From: Cladocopium goreaui
Taxonomy: Eukaryota; Sar; Dinophyceae; Suessiales; Symbiodiniaceae
Direction of reading: 5' to 3'
Length of the DNA stretch: 64,000 nt
NCBI GenBank assembly: GCA_947184155.2
Contig: CAMXCT020000890.1
Span: 1,365,438 to 1,429,437 of the forward strand
Below are positions 22,008 through 33,115 of this stretch, piece after piece; within the stretch, counting starts at the first letter, position 1; each line of letters opens with the position of its first letter. The notes under the pieces were generated by a model that did no database searches, had not been told where the DNA came from, and saw only the letters and a program-made list of their open reading frames with translations. A program made the translations under genes and the position numbers.

Positions 22008-22863
22008 GATGGTGACATTTGCCGTGCAGTAGCCGCTATCGCAGACCTGCCGTCCTCCACGCTGCCTGACAGTCCCTTCATCCTCTGGGAACGCCAGCAG
22101 CCCAAAATGTCCCACCACAAACTGACCTTGGCACAAAGAGCCCTAGAGGAATGGGAACGCACCCTGTGCGAAAACAAGGCAGTTCCTTGCAGAGATGCAA
22201 GCCGGCCGACCGGCCCTCATCCAAAAAGATGGCAAAATGCTTATTGCCATTGTCCTTCACAGGCCACTTGCGGACGCCAAGGCATCAGTGGACGACTCTG
22301 CAGCTTTCACTCGAGAAATGACCAAGATTCTGCTCGAAAAGCAAAGTCATCCACTTATTGCGCAAATGATCAAGCCAGCAGGAAGTAGTGACCCACCTCC
22401 CTCAAACAGCGCAGTCAGTGGCACCGGCAGCCATGAACACCCCAGCGCCGGGACGCCCGTGCAGTTCCAGTAATCTCAAACGGTTAACGTGGGGTACCCA
22501 CGGTTGCCACACACGACGAGTGACCACTGTGCAACACAGGTGCTGTCGGGGTACCCATGGTTGACTAGTACTTAGTAGACCTGGGACACCCCCTTTACCT
22601 TAGGCAACTGATTGTGTGGTAAGCAGCCTTAGTAAGATGGGGAGGGAGGAAGGGGGAGGGGGGCAATAGTAACATTCTAAAGGGGTCACTAATTGTACCA
22701 GTAACTGGTAGCGTAGGACGTGTTTGGTGTTTTTTGTTTGGTTTTTGTTTCTTTGGTTTTTGGTGTTTTGTTTTGTTTCCTGGATGAGCGTGACAGTGCA
22801 TAGGACTATGTATCGGTCCTCCACCAGTTTACTTTTGCGGCCACTACAGCAACGGCCTTTGCG
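22008..22863 (+). repeat. Tandem duplication, copy 2
   Basis: Near-identical to 21045-21900. The linkers after the two copies (21901-22007 and 22864-22956) are related but more diverged; both contain an AACATG..CATGTT hairpin and the GACCTGGCGGAAGCC tail motif followed by A residues. Confidence 0.85.
22024..22473 (+). pseudogene. Decayed ORF in duplication copy 2
   Basis: Same content and same frame switch as the ORF at 21061-21510, ending at a stop at 22471-22473. Confidence 0.4.
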
Positions 22864-22916
22864 AGACTTAATTAATCTATTAATTCCAACTGCAACATGC
22901 TCTTGAACATGTTGAA

Positions 22917-22956
22917 CGACCTGGCGGAAGCCACGAAGGCGTCGGACGGAAAAAAA
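22917..22956 (+). repeat. Conserved A-tailed motif (also at about 21948-21991 and 24427-24468)
   Basis: GACCTGGCGGAAGCC followed by AYGAAGGCGTYGGACGG and seven to nine A residues occurs three times, each time followed by different sequence. This resembles the 3' end of a retroposed family with an A-tail. Confidence 0.45.
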
Positions 22957-23181
22957 AGTAACTGGTAGCGTAGGACGATGTCAAAGTACATCAAGCCATG
23001 GCGCCCGTTGCTGTTTTGCTCAGCTCAACCCAACTGCTTTCACTGCTCGAATGCCGTCTGACCAGATGGATGAGGCACAAGATCTCCTACTCTTACAAGA
23101 CTATGTTTGCAAACTGTCGCACCTAACGGACACTGGAAGACACTTATGCCTTATTGCAGCAAACAGAACTCCTTGCAGGCG

Positions 23182-23202
23182 TAATCAACGAGCAAGATTG
23201 CA
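23182..23202. repeat. 21-bp target-site duplication, left copy
   Basis: Begins TAATCAACGA and ends GATTGCA; repeated exactly at 23345-23365 on the other side of the SINE. Confidence 0.9.
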
Positions 23203-23344
23203 TTTTTGTGGACGGCGCCAATTGGCTTTCGCCTGGTCACCACACTCTGAGGCTTACTGCGGACCAGCGGGGAATCGAACCGCCACCGGTAGTCTGTCCG
23301 CGACGTCAAGAACGTCGCCCTACCAACTACTCCACAGGGACGCC
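23203..23344 (-). mobile_element. tRNA-derived SINE, copy 1 (142 bp)
   Basis: Read on the minus strand, the element starts with a tRNA-like head: pol III A-box TGGAGTAGTTGG (23323-23334), an anticodon-arm-like hairpin CGACG-TTCTTGA-CGTCG with CTT in the anticodon position (Lys), and a perfect B-box GGTTCGATTCC (23271-23281). A short body ends in GCCGTCC and a brief A-run. The acceptor stem does not pair well, so this is not a functional tRNA gene. The 21-bp perfect duplications prove insertion through a nicked-target mechanism. Confidence 0.85.
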
Positions 23345-23365
23345 TAATCAACGAGCAAGATTGCA
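23345..23365. repeat. 21-bp target-site duplication, right copy
   Basis: Exact copy of 23182-23202. Confidence 0.9.
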
Positions 23366-24664
23366 GAGCCATACGCACGGCTTGCTGTTGCCTAAAGAGT
23401 CTTCGCATCCGCGTAGAAGCCCGAGCCATTGTAACAGAACGTGCAGTTATAGCGACAGCTACAGCTCATGCAAGCGAGCGTACAACACTACCCTACAGAG
23501 GACCTCAACACAGCTGACACAAGTTGCCCGTCCAGGACCTCGGCTGAACACTTCGATGACAGACCTGGTCCCTGTCCAGAGAATAAACGCTCGCATCCCT
23601 GTACCAATGTGACCGAGCCAGCAACCATGGTCAACCGACCGCATCGAATACAATTGACTGCAACGCATGCATTTGTTGACCGCTGAAGGAGCTCCACGCT
23701 TGGAAGCCTGCATCAATGCTGTCGAGCTAGCGATCATCGCTAACTCGATCGCATTGGATACAGTTTTGAAAGCAGCATGCACCGCAAGGGTGCCCTACAG
23801 CTCCCAATGATGATGATGCTTGGAAAAGAACTACTGAGCGGACTCTGAGTGCGCCCTGAATGCCGTAGCTACTGCTGTCATTTTTCACAATAGATCATGT
23901 CTCACCTCCTGTTTCACTTTTATTCGTTTTTCACCACTCTCGTTGCGACCCGGCGTTGTCGGTGTTTGCTTCGAAGTGCCAGGGTGAATGTTATGCCTGA
24001 ACGGCTGCTCTCTGTGATCTCGGGGATCCTGGCTGGGGGATCCCTGGTTTCCGCATTGAGCTTTGTTGCTTCTTTCACCCTCTTACCTGGCCCCTTTGTG
24101 TGGTTCTGTGTTTTCTTTGTTTTGCTTCTTGTTCGGTGGCCATTCTCATAATGACACACAAGATGTCATCATGCATGTTATTCCCATTGCTGGTAGCGAT
24201 CCCACTTCTCTGTGTTTTGTTTGTTTTGGTTTGGTTGTGGTTGTGTGCTTTTTGTTTGCTTGTTTTCTTTTGTTTCTGGTTGTGGTTTTTTGGTTTCTTG
24301 CTGGGACAGCTCGCTGGACTGCGTACAGGTCCACTACCAGTACTTTTGTGGCTATCGGCTATCGACAAGTAGACAGCCTTGCATGATAATTACAATTCAT
24401 CTTTTTGCTGCGATTGAATGTGTGTAACGACCTGGCGGAAGCCATGAAGGCGTTGGACGGAAAAAAAAAGCCGTGTTGGGCAAGGAAGTCCAGCAACCAA
24501 TGCAGAGAACTGTGAAGGAATGGGAAGTTTTCTTGACGAGAAGATCTGAAGGAATGGCACTGGAACTGCATTTTCACTCACCGTTTGGTGTAAGAGGAGG
24601 AGCTGTGCGTGTACCAAGTGATCACCGTTTATTGGAGACACACGCTGCCAAATTCACATTGTTG

Positions 24665-24765
24665 CTCAGTTTGCTTTAGTTTCCGAATAGAAGTTTCCGA
24701 ATACTACTGCGTTAGTTTCCGAATACAAGTTTCCAAATAAAACTGCACGGTTTCTGAATACATCT
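24665..24765. repeat. Short GTTTCCGAATA repeats
   Basis: Five near-copies of GTTTCCGAATA, spaced irregularly. Confidence 0.6.
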
Positions 24766-24837
24766 GCGACCCACGGCACCTTGCTGGGACTTCAACAGTC
24801 CTCGCTTTGTGCTTGTGTCAATACTTGCATCTGCAAG

Positions 24838-24945
24838 GTCGCCGAGCCTTGAAGGCGATCTCGTCGCGTAGTGGTATAAGGCCCGTCTCAGGACCGTGCA
24901 TAGACAGCTAGCCGCAGATCGATTCCCCCCGGGTACGGGGCCCCG
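24838..24945 (+). other. tRNA-like sequence, possibly another SINE head
   Basis: GCGTAGTGGTATAAGGC resembles a D-arm/A-box, and GATCGATTCC about 55 bases later fits a B-box. I could not fold a good anticodon stem. The first bases, GTCGCCGAGCC, recur at 27360 after a run of A residues, which suggests a dispersed family. Confidence 0.3.
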
Positions 24946-25167
24946 ATCGTGACGTGGTAGACGAGTAAGTCTCAAGTTCCATAGACCCGCCGAAAGGCAA
25001 CGGGCTCGGGCCAACTAGACGACGGATGGCCCGAGAGCGTAGAGGAGCAGAGTCTTCTGTTGTTAGTATGGAGACACTATATAAAAGATGTATTATAGGC
25101 AGACGAGAAGAGTAGTATCAAGACAATATATGACTAGTACAAGACAATAGTTTGCATCGTATTTTTG

Positions 25168-26549
25168 TAAAGTTTTTCATACACAGAACTTTTTACAGAC
25201 AAACACTTTTACACACAAACACTTTTACACAGAGAGACTTTTACACACAGACGCTTTTACACACAGAAGCTTTTACACACAGAAGCTTTTGCACACAGAC
25301 GCTTTTACACACAGACGCTTTTACACACAGAAGCTTTTACACACAGACGCTTTTACACACAGACGCTTTTACACACAGAAGCTTTTACACACAGAAGCTT
25401 GTACACACAAACACTTTTACATACAAACACTTTTACACACAGAAGCTTTTACACACAGACGCTTTTACACACAGACGCTTTTACACACAGATGTTTTTAC
25501 ACACAAACACTTTTACACACAAACACTTTTACACACAGACGCTTTTACACACAGACGCTTTTACACACAGACGCTTTTACACACAGACGCTTTTGCACAC
25601 AGAGACTTTTACACACAGAGACTTTTACACACACACGCTTTTACACACAGACGAGTTTGCACACAAACACTTTTACACAAACACTTTTACACACAGACGC
25701 TTTTACACACAGAAGCTTTTACACACAGAAGCTTTTACACACAGACGCTTTTACACACAGACGCTTTTACACACAAACGCTTTTTACACATAGGCTCTTT
25801 TACACACAGACGCTTTTACACACAGACGCTTTTACACACAGAGCCTTTTACACACAGACGCTTTTACACACAGACGCTTTTACACACAGACGCTTTTACA
25901 CACAGACGCTTTTACACACAGACACTTTTACACACAAACGCTTTTACACACAGACGCTTGGACACACAGACGCTTGGACACACAGACGCTTTTACACACA
26001 GAGACTTTTACACACACAGACGCTTTTACACACAGAGCCTTTTACACACAGACGCTTTTACACACAGACGCTTTTACACACAGACGCTTTTACACACAGA
26101 CGCTTTTACACACAGACGCTTTTTACACACAGGCTCTTTCACACACAGAGACTTTTACACACAGAGGCTTTTACCCGCAGAGACTTTTACACACAGACGC
26201 TTTTACACACAGACGCTTTTACACACAGAGCCTTTTACACACAGACGCTTTTACACACAGACGCTTTTACACACACACGCTTTTACACACACACGCTTTT
26301 ACACACAGACGCTTTTACACACAGAGTCTTTTACACACAGACGCTTTTACACACAGAAGCTTTTACACACAGACGCTTTTACACACAGACGCTTTTACAC
26401 ACAGACGCTTTTACACACAGACGCTTTTACACACACAGAGGCTTTTACACACACACTTTTACACACAAACACTTTTACACACAGACGCTTTTACACACAG
26501 ACGCTTTTACACACAGACGCTTTTACACACAGACGCTTTTGCACAACAG
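25168..26549. repeat. 16-bp satellite (ACGCTTTTACACACAG), about 1.4 kb
   Basis: Roughly 85 units of 16 bp, with variants at the first bases (GACGC, GAAGC, GAGAC, AAACAC, GAGCC). Because 16 is not a multiple of three and no unit has a stop on this strand, all three plus frames stay open for hundreds of codons. I regard these frames as by-products of the repeat. Confidence 0.95.
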
Positions 26550-26565
26550 AAAGCTTTTAAGCATC

Positions 26566-26845
26566 AAGTAAAATCGCAATTTTTCCTCAGGTTTTTGACG
26601 ATCGGCCCTAGCATTAGTGCGAAAGGGTTGCTCCGGCACAAGTAAAATCGCATTTTTTTTCAGTTTTTGACGATCGACCCTCATTTCGTGCGAAAGGGTT
26701 GTTTTAGCACAAGTAAAATCGCAATTTTTCCTCAGTTTTTGACGATCGACCCTCATTTCGTGCGAAAGGGTTGCTCCGGCACAAGTAAAATCGCATTTTT
26801 TTCAGTTTTTGACGATCGACCCTCATTTCGTGCGAAAGGGTTGAC
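26566..26845. repeat. Four tandem units of about 69-76 bp
   Basis: Each unit reads CAAGTAAAATCGCA, a T-run, CAGTTTTTGACGATCG, and then GTGCGAAAGGGTTG. The first unit is the most diverged. Confidence 0.9.
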
Positions 26846-26884
26846 GTTTCGTGACTCACCGCCGGTACCACCCTCGGCCTAAAG

Positions 26885-27300
26885 AGAGAAAGATAAAGAA
26901 GGCGAGAGAGAGAAAAAGGAGAGAGAAAGGAGAGAGAGAAAAAAGAGAGAGTGAGAGGGAGAGAAGATGTGAAGATGAGAAGGTGTGAGAGAAGGTGTGA
27001 GGATGAGAAGGTGTGAGAGAAGATGTGAAGATGAGAAGGTGTGAGAGAAGATGTGAAGATGAGAAGGTGTGAGAGAAGGGTGTGAAGATGAGAAGGTGTG
27101 AGAGAAGATGTGAAGATGAGAAGGTGTGAGAGAAGATGTGAAGATGAGAAGGTGTGAGAGAAGATGTGAAGATGAGAAGGTGTGAGAGAAGATGTGAAGA
27201 TGAGAAGGTGTGAAGATGAGAAGGTGTGAGAGAAGATGTGAATATGAGAAGGTGTGAGAGAAGATGTGAAGATGAGAAGGTGTGAAGATGAGAAGATGAG
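26885..27300. repeat. 28-bp purine-rich minisatellite
   Basis: Repeats of GATGAGAAGGTGTGAGAGAA with about 28-bp spacing, preceded by a GAGAGA tract. A minus-strand frame is open through it only because of the repeat. Confidence 0.9.
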
Positions 27301-28970
27301 ATACAGACCTCCACTATTGGAAGAACCCTGCGCTCAGACGCTCTCGGGAAAAAAAAAGGTCGCCGAGCCTCGAAGTGCCTCGATTGCAGGCTTAACAGGA
27401 CCTCTTTTATCAACATATAGCAATAGAAAGGGAAAGATTGTCATGAGCAAGACAAGCAGGTAAAAGGGGGCTGTTTTGGGTTCGTTCTTCGCACCTGAAC
27501 TGATATGATTTTTCGAGACGGAGTTGGGGGCCTCCCTTGTACTCCATGCCTTTGGAGCCTTCGAAAATTTCGCCCAGGTCAGGGGAGAACCGTCCAGGTC
27601 ATGCCGTCAGAATAGTATCGGCAGATGGGAAGACCGTGGGCCACCCGATAAAGGATTTATCTGTTCCCGATGGTGTTGCGCACCCGTGGGTGCACTCATC
27701 ATCCATATTCCTAACTCATCATCTGTGCCCATCATCACTTAAGCAATCTGGTACCCCCAGCTGCGCGACAAGCGCCATAATTTTTTTTCTGGAAACATTA
27801 GGTTCCAAAACAAGGGCTGCAAAACATACAGTTTTGCGGTGACGCGCCGTACTACTCTAAATCAACAGCTACACGTGTGCAAAAAACTGAACGGGAATCA
27901 AGCCCTTTCCACCCACTTGCACGCTTTCTGCTCCCCGGCATTTGTCCTGATTCAAACAGTCTCGTGAGATGTCCATGCGCATTTTCAATTATGCAGACAC
28001 AAAACGGGGGTACCGTTCTTGGAGTGCAACTTTTCTTGCCAAATCCTCGCAAAAAATGGTTCTTGCAAGATGTCCGTGTGGATTTCGACTGCGCAGGCTT
28101 GTGGCATTTTCCGTGTAAATTCTCGCGTTGAATTTCTTCTGAAATGTCCATATGCATTTCTACGGCAGGTGCATCGACGGCAGGCTTGTTGCGCCGCCGA
28201 GTTTTTAAGCTCTTGGTTTGTGGCATTTTTATTACAATTCTTGCATAAACTTTCTTAGAGGTCTTGCGCAGGTCTTTGTGATTTGTGGATATCTTGGTGA
28301 CAGGTCCTTGTGAGAAGCTCTTGAAGAGACTCTGGTGTCCCTATCTGATCTCGTACAGGTCCTTCTGAGAAGATATTGGAGAGATCCTGTTGACATCCTC
28401 CTCAAAAGGTCCTTGCATTACGATTTTTACAATCATCTGCATTGGTGCTTGTATGAAAATTTATTTGGGATGCTCATAGGAAGTTCTTGTAAGAGGAATT
28501 TGTAATCTCCTTTATATAGATATCGATGGTCGCGTTGCTGCAGCTGCAATATTGTCTAATCTCATCTGTTACTGTTTCACAGCTACTACTACTTGTATCT
28601 AGCATTTTGACTTCCTATTCCCACACTATTTGGAGTCTCTTGCCTGTGTAATTTTGTGGCAGAACGCGCGGAGTTGCAGTTCCACCTGCTATCGTGCTCC
28701 GAATCTGTATGATGGGAATTTGGTCTGTTTCATCCATGTTTCTTTGACGGTTTTCCGAACATGTCGTCATTTTTGCTGAGGGCCTCTGGTTTTTGACAAG
28801 GTATTCACACACACACGGACACACACTGCACTCATTCACTTGCCAGATCTTGCATCTTTGCCAACATGTCGTGGTCACGTTGTGTGCCAGTAACCTCTGG
28901 AAAGCCACTCCGTAGCGAATTTGTTAGCTTTTTGGGCCCTGTCGGACCCGTACACTGTGCCTGATAGAAT
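27301..28970. other. No gene recognised
   Basis: Mixed unique sequence. A minus-strand frame at 27852-28226 is open for 124 codons and contains SKSTRTSCKNHFLRG, but I see no family signature. Confidence 0.35.
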
Positions 28971-29086
28971 TTCGGAGAGAATGTCAGAAATATGCCAGCA
29001 TGAATGTCTTTGTCAGGTGGCATGCCAATTTAAAGAAATGAAAAATGCGAAAAACATATTAGATAAAATGACAAATCAAATGCCAG

Positions 29087-29096
29087 AAACATGTCA
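29087..29096. repeat. 10-bp target-site duplication, left copy
   Basis: AAACATGTCA, repeated exactly at 29261-29270. Because the surrounding field is rich in related motifs, chance identity is somewhat more likely than for the 21-bp pair. Confidence 0.75.
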
Positions 29097-29260
29097 TATT
29101 TTTTTTTGTTCGGACGGCCGTTTATGCTCTGAGGCACGATCCTTTGAACTTCAAGTCTTACTCGCGGACCAGCGGGGAATCGAACCACCACCGGCAGTCT
29201 GTCAGCGCCGTCAAAAACGACCAACTGAGCCACGAGGACGACTACCAGAAAAGAACCAAA
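29097..29260 (-). mobile_element. tRNA-derived SINE, copy 2 (164 bp)
   Basis: The minus strand shows A-box TGGCTCAGTTGG (29221-29232), an anticodon-like loop TTTTTGA (TTT, Lys), B-box GGTTCGATTCC (29176-29186), then a body ending CGGCCGTCCGAAC and a run of A residues. The head and the CGTCC-A tail match copy 1, while the middle of the body differs. The element is flanked by AAACATGTCA on both sides. Confidence 0.85.
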
Positions 29261-29270
29261 AAACATGTCA
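29261..29270. repeat. 10-bp target-site duplication, right copy
   Basis: AAACATGTCA, as at 29087-29096. Confidence 0.75.
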
Positions 29271-29480
29271 GATAAAATGGCGGATAGAATGTCAGTTCAA
29301 ATGTCACAGAATGCCATGATATATTCTTGATAAAATGACAAACGAAATGCCAAAAAAAAGAAATTAAACGTCAAATACAATGCCGCGGAAAATGTCAGAT
29401 AGAATGCCAGATGCAATGCTGGAGAGAATGTCAGCATATGTCAGATAGAATACCAGGTAAAATGTCAGACAGAATGCCAA

Positions 29481-31500
29481 GACATATTTTGGAATGTATC
29501 GCGCGATTTTTTTTCCAATTTTTGGTTGTGGTTTCCAGAGAGGTTGCAGGGCGGACATGCACGGGCATGGGAAAATTGTATCGCAACAAATTACAAAATA
29601 GGCACAAAACCGCAGAAAACAGTGCGTCTTCCTACATCTAATGCAACCATCGTGCTTGCGCACGGGGAAAACGCGCAAAAACAAATTGCTACACATTTCG
29701 TGCTGATCTCGGTGGCTTGCCACGGTTACGACATGGATGGAGAGCTGGCTGTGACTGGAACGCGATCAATGCACCGCCTGGGCTCGGTTTTCTGCGTTCT
29801 AAAGTGTAAAAAACATCAACACCATTTTTTCAAAAAAAATGAACAGTTTAATATGAACATATTCACCTGACTATACTCCAAAAAGTCGGTTAGTGTCTGA
29901 TTGTTTTCCCTGTAACCAATTTGGTAATGTTTCTCAGGTCATTTTTTTAGGCCATCCAAACAGGTGTGCAAGCAGATTGCAAGAGACATAGATCATGGAT
30001 CATGATTTAAAAAAATCCAAGAGATGCTAAAATTTTGGCATGTTTTACCGCCATGTGACAATACGCCACAAATTCTCCACATGGAAATGCTGATTTTCAA
30101 CGAAAACGTGTTTTGTTTGGCATGTTGTGAAATGCCCTCGAACAAATTTGTTTCAAACAACTAAGAATTTGCCATGTTTGGGGTGGAACGCAGGCATCAA
30201 ACACCAGTCATTTTTGGTTTACCTTATTGCTTTTCAGGGTGCCATGTTTTTTTTTTCCGGCCCAGTCTTGATGATTTGTAAACAGGTGAAAAAAACATGG
30301 TTTTGTTCCAGGCGATCCAGTTTTTCTTGGTGCCAGTCTATGCACAGTACATTATATGTTTTGTTGATACCCAAACACTTGCAATGTGGCGCACGATGTT
30401 GTTATGATGGCATTTGTTTGGCTTCAGAGTTTTTGAAAACGTAGCTTGCTTATCGGACGTCAGGACCGACTCGCTGGAATGTCGCCTGCGCTGCTGTGGG
30501 TTCACTGTGGTTCATGTGGTGCATTGTTCATTTTGATTTCATGGCATAACATGGTTTTTCGTTGTGATTTTTCATCGGTTTTGATCGTTTTATGGGATTT
30601 GAACATGCTGACTGTTTTGTTTTTGTTGATTTGGAATGTGAGGATCAAAAACCCTCAGTGGTTTCACTGGAATCACTGGAATGAAGGGATGATGTTTTCA
30701 GTCGAATGAGGGTCTCAATGGTTGTTACAAATCAAATATTTGTGTGTGGTTTGAACATTTATGCTTTGTGTTTGATCCGTTACAGGTTTGCTTTAATCTC
30801 GACAACCAACTTGTCATTTTGGATGCTTGAGATCATTGATAAAACCGACAAAGGAATCGCACAGTGGCTGATCTTGGCGTGACACCAATGAGGCCGTCTT
30901 TTGAATACTTGGCGTTGCGATTGTGGATATATTTTTTTCAAGCTAGCAACCACATTGTCGTGAAAATATGCATTTTGCCTTGCATTTGAATGATTTTTTT
31001 TTATTACTGATGGCTGATGGCGTCGGAATTTCGCAGGTTGCCAAGACGTCCGTCGATTTTGCCATGTTTTTTGCTGTGTGTGGCGATGGCCTTGATTTTT
31101 AAAGGACAAATGCCGATGGGTTGTGTTTGAAACAGGCAGCAAAACAAGAAAAATCGAAACAAAATTTGGAAGTGGAACCTTGCACTGAGCGAAGGATGGG
31201 ATTTCTGCTTCGTTGCCACCGCCTCGGCAATGTTTTGCTCGTGTTTTATCTGCCGAATTGTGAGCGTTTGGACAGTGCGTTGCGCTCTGCCAAGGGATCC
31301 AATGGCTCTTGCCAGGCGGCATGCGCCATGAAGTTGCCGGGGGAACACCTTTTTTTTGATAGTCATTTATCATCATTTGGGTAACTTATCATGGTTTTAG
31401 GGGTCATCCCCTTGAGTCGAGGTTTGACATTGATGTGGTAAACCCAATCATTTTTTTTGTAGATTCCCCAAACGTTCAACTTGGCTAATGGTTTCCTATT
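29481..31500. other. No gene recognised
   Basis: T/G-rich sequence with many TTTTTT runs. Short open frames on both strands lack protein-like signatures. Confidence 0.35.
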
Positions 31501-32422
31501 GCCTTTGTCATCTTGGTTTCCATATCTTTCAGACACACCGGGGGTAAGGAGATGGCCGCACTCCGCAAAGGTGTTCGGTGCTTGAGAGCATGCATTAAAT
31601 TACATATGTATATTTATATATGTATATTTGTATATGTAATATATATATATACACATAGATGGTGCCTAAAATTGAAGGTGCCATCCTCGTTCCTTTGCTC
31701 TACATATTTTTTGGGCTTGGGTACAGCCTGTTTGGTAAGTAGATTCAACATGTAGGCCGTAGAGGTTGTGTATACCCAAAATACAGGCTGTAAAGGCAGT
31801 TTATTCAGTTATCTATATTATATATGCAGAAAAAATTAAACCGTGGGTCTGTAGGGACATGTAAATATCGAATTTAATTCTGGATAAGATTTGTATCTCC
31901 TTTGATATGTACATTGTATGGTATCATTCAACATGCATTCAATGATGATTATAATCTCTTCCCCAGTTCATATTAAACACCCCCAGATAAAACCATGGTT
32001 TAGGGAATTTCCACATCATTGGGAATCATTGGGACCATTTAGGGAGTGTTTAAGGTGTTTAATGGTTTAGGGGGATGGGATTGTCATTTCCATTTGGCAA
32101 AAACTCCACTGGTCCTGTCCTGAGGCGACACAAAGGTCACTGCGTGGGCACCGAGCCCTGGGTCTCGGAGGTGCGGCAAATGGGCAAATGATGACCCCAC
32201 ATGATGGGTGACCCCAAATGATGACCCCATATATGACCCGATATAGAATTACCCATATATGATGGGTAAAGCTCATAAATCCTCAGCACTTGCCATGATT
32301 TTTGACTATTTTGCCAACATTTGGCATGATTTTTGAAGCCTTTCCATCATTTGCCATCATTTTGCCATGCATTTTGAATCTTGTCCCAACATGTTCGTTG
32401 GATTTGGGTATTTTGGTGTCAG

Positions 32423-32502
32423 GCGATTTGCCAAGTCTGGGAGGTGCTCAGATGATGCTCGCGGAGGGTGACAGCCGGAAGCCGAGTGAACGTGCAAAAA
32501 CA
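32423..32502 (+). CDS. Possible exon, unknown gene
   Basis: Preceded by GGTGTCAG and followed by GTAACC one base after AACA. The frame reads GDLPSLGGAQMMLAEGDSRK. Its GC content is higher than that of the flanking AT-rich sequence. The family is not recognised. Confidence 0.3.
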
Positions 32503-32637
32503 GTAACCTGTCTCATGCGTCTATTGTCTATAGGATAAGTTATTTTGTATAATCATTTTCTATATCCATGTAATATATATATATACATATATATATAACA
32601 ATTCTATATCATTCTATATATATATATAACTGGTTTC

Positions 32638-32726
32638 CTAAAATGGGGGATCCCCAAGTCACCACGGGTTTGAATACCAAAGTCATGGTCTAATGACTTT
32701 GATGATGAAGGGCTACCCCCATTTTT
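32638..32726. repeat. Short inverted-repeat element in intron-like DNA
   Basis: AAAATGGGGG at the left and CCCCCATTTT at the right enclose an internal AAAGTCAT/ATGACTTT hairpin. The preceding bases GGTTTCCTAAAATGGG recur at 45472. Confidence 0.5.
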
Positions 32727-32937
32727 GGACACCTCCATACAATGAATTCTATATCATTCTATACAAGTCTATATCATTCGATATATTAAGTGATTTTGTT
32801 TGTCGAGACTTGGAGACTTGACTCAAATGGGTGGTTTTTCTTGCGTGGCAAAGCTCCCAAAAAGTTTCCTTGTTTCGTGTGGTGAAATGGAAGGCACCGC
32901 CGCAAGTTTTGTTTCGTCACCTTTGCGATCTGTTTTA

Positions 32938-33115
32938 GTTTGTCCAGGCCTGCCGCTTGGATTGGCAGCCGGAGCAGCACTGCTGTTTTGACCTCAGAAG
33001 GCTACCGGATTGGATTGTCAGCAAACTTGGTATCTTCCGTTTTACCAGTGGGATTTCTGATGTCCTTCAGGCTAGCGGCTGCTGCCGTATTTTCAGCCGG
33101 GAGCTTTATGGCTTG
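32938..33115 (+). CDS. Probable exon, unknown gene
   Basis: After GTTTTAG a frame reads LDWQPEQHCCFDLRR and continues through SGISDVLQASGCCRIFSREL. It has protein-like composition and a sharp contrast with the flanking AT repeats. Donor and phase are not settled. Confidence 0.4.

Larger units (their letters stand above)
23051..23612 (+). pseudogene. Decayed coding-like sequence hosting a SINE
   Basis: MDEAQDLLLLQDYVCKLSHL (from about 23066) and LEDTYALLQQTELLAG (from about 23130) look like protein in two different frames. The second frame runs into the SINE at 23203 and, after removal of the SINE and one target duplication, continues for about 50 further codons. The family is unknown. I take it as an old gene or element fragment. 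Confidence 0.3.
28975..29480. repeat. Degenerate AATGYCAG repeat field
   Basis: Many diverged copies of (A)AATGTCAGA or AATGCCAGA alternating with GATAAAATG or GATAGAATG at 10-20 base spacing. The SINE at 29097-29260 is inserted in this field. Confidence 0.65.

Noticed and set aside
23259..23344. Functional tRNA-Lys gene
   Set aside because: The acceptor strands pair poorly, and the sequence lies inside a SINE with target duplications.
25077..25087. TATA box (CTATATAAAAG) ahead of the satellite
   Set aside because: There is no supported gene downstream, and the surrounding DNA is AT-rich, so the match is uninformative.
25168..26549. CRISPR-like array
   Set aside because: There are no unique spacers; it is a continuous 16-bp satellite in eukaryotic-type DNA.
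25289..26560. 423-codon protein gene in the satellite
   Set aside because: All three forward frames are equally open, so the openness comes from the repeat, not from selection on one frame.
31530..31570. Second FkbM-like exon (GKEMAALRKG)
   Set aside because: The match is too short, and GGGGGTAAGG at its start could equally be a splice donor.
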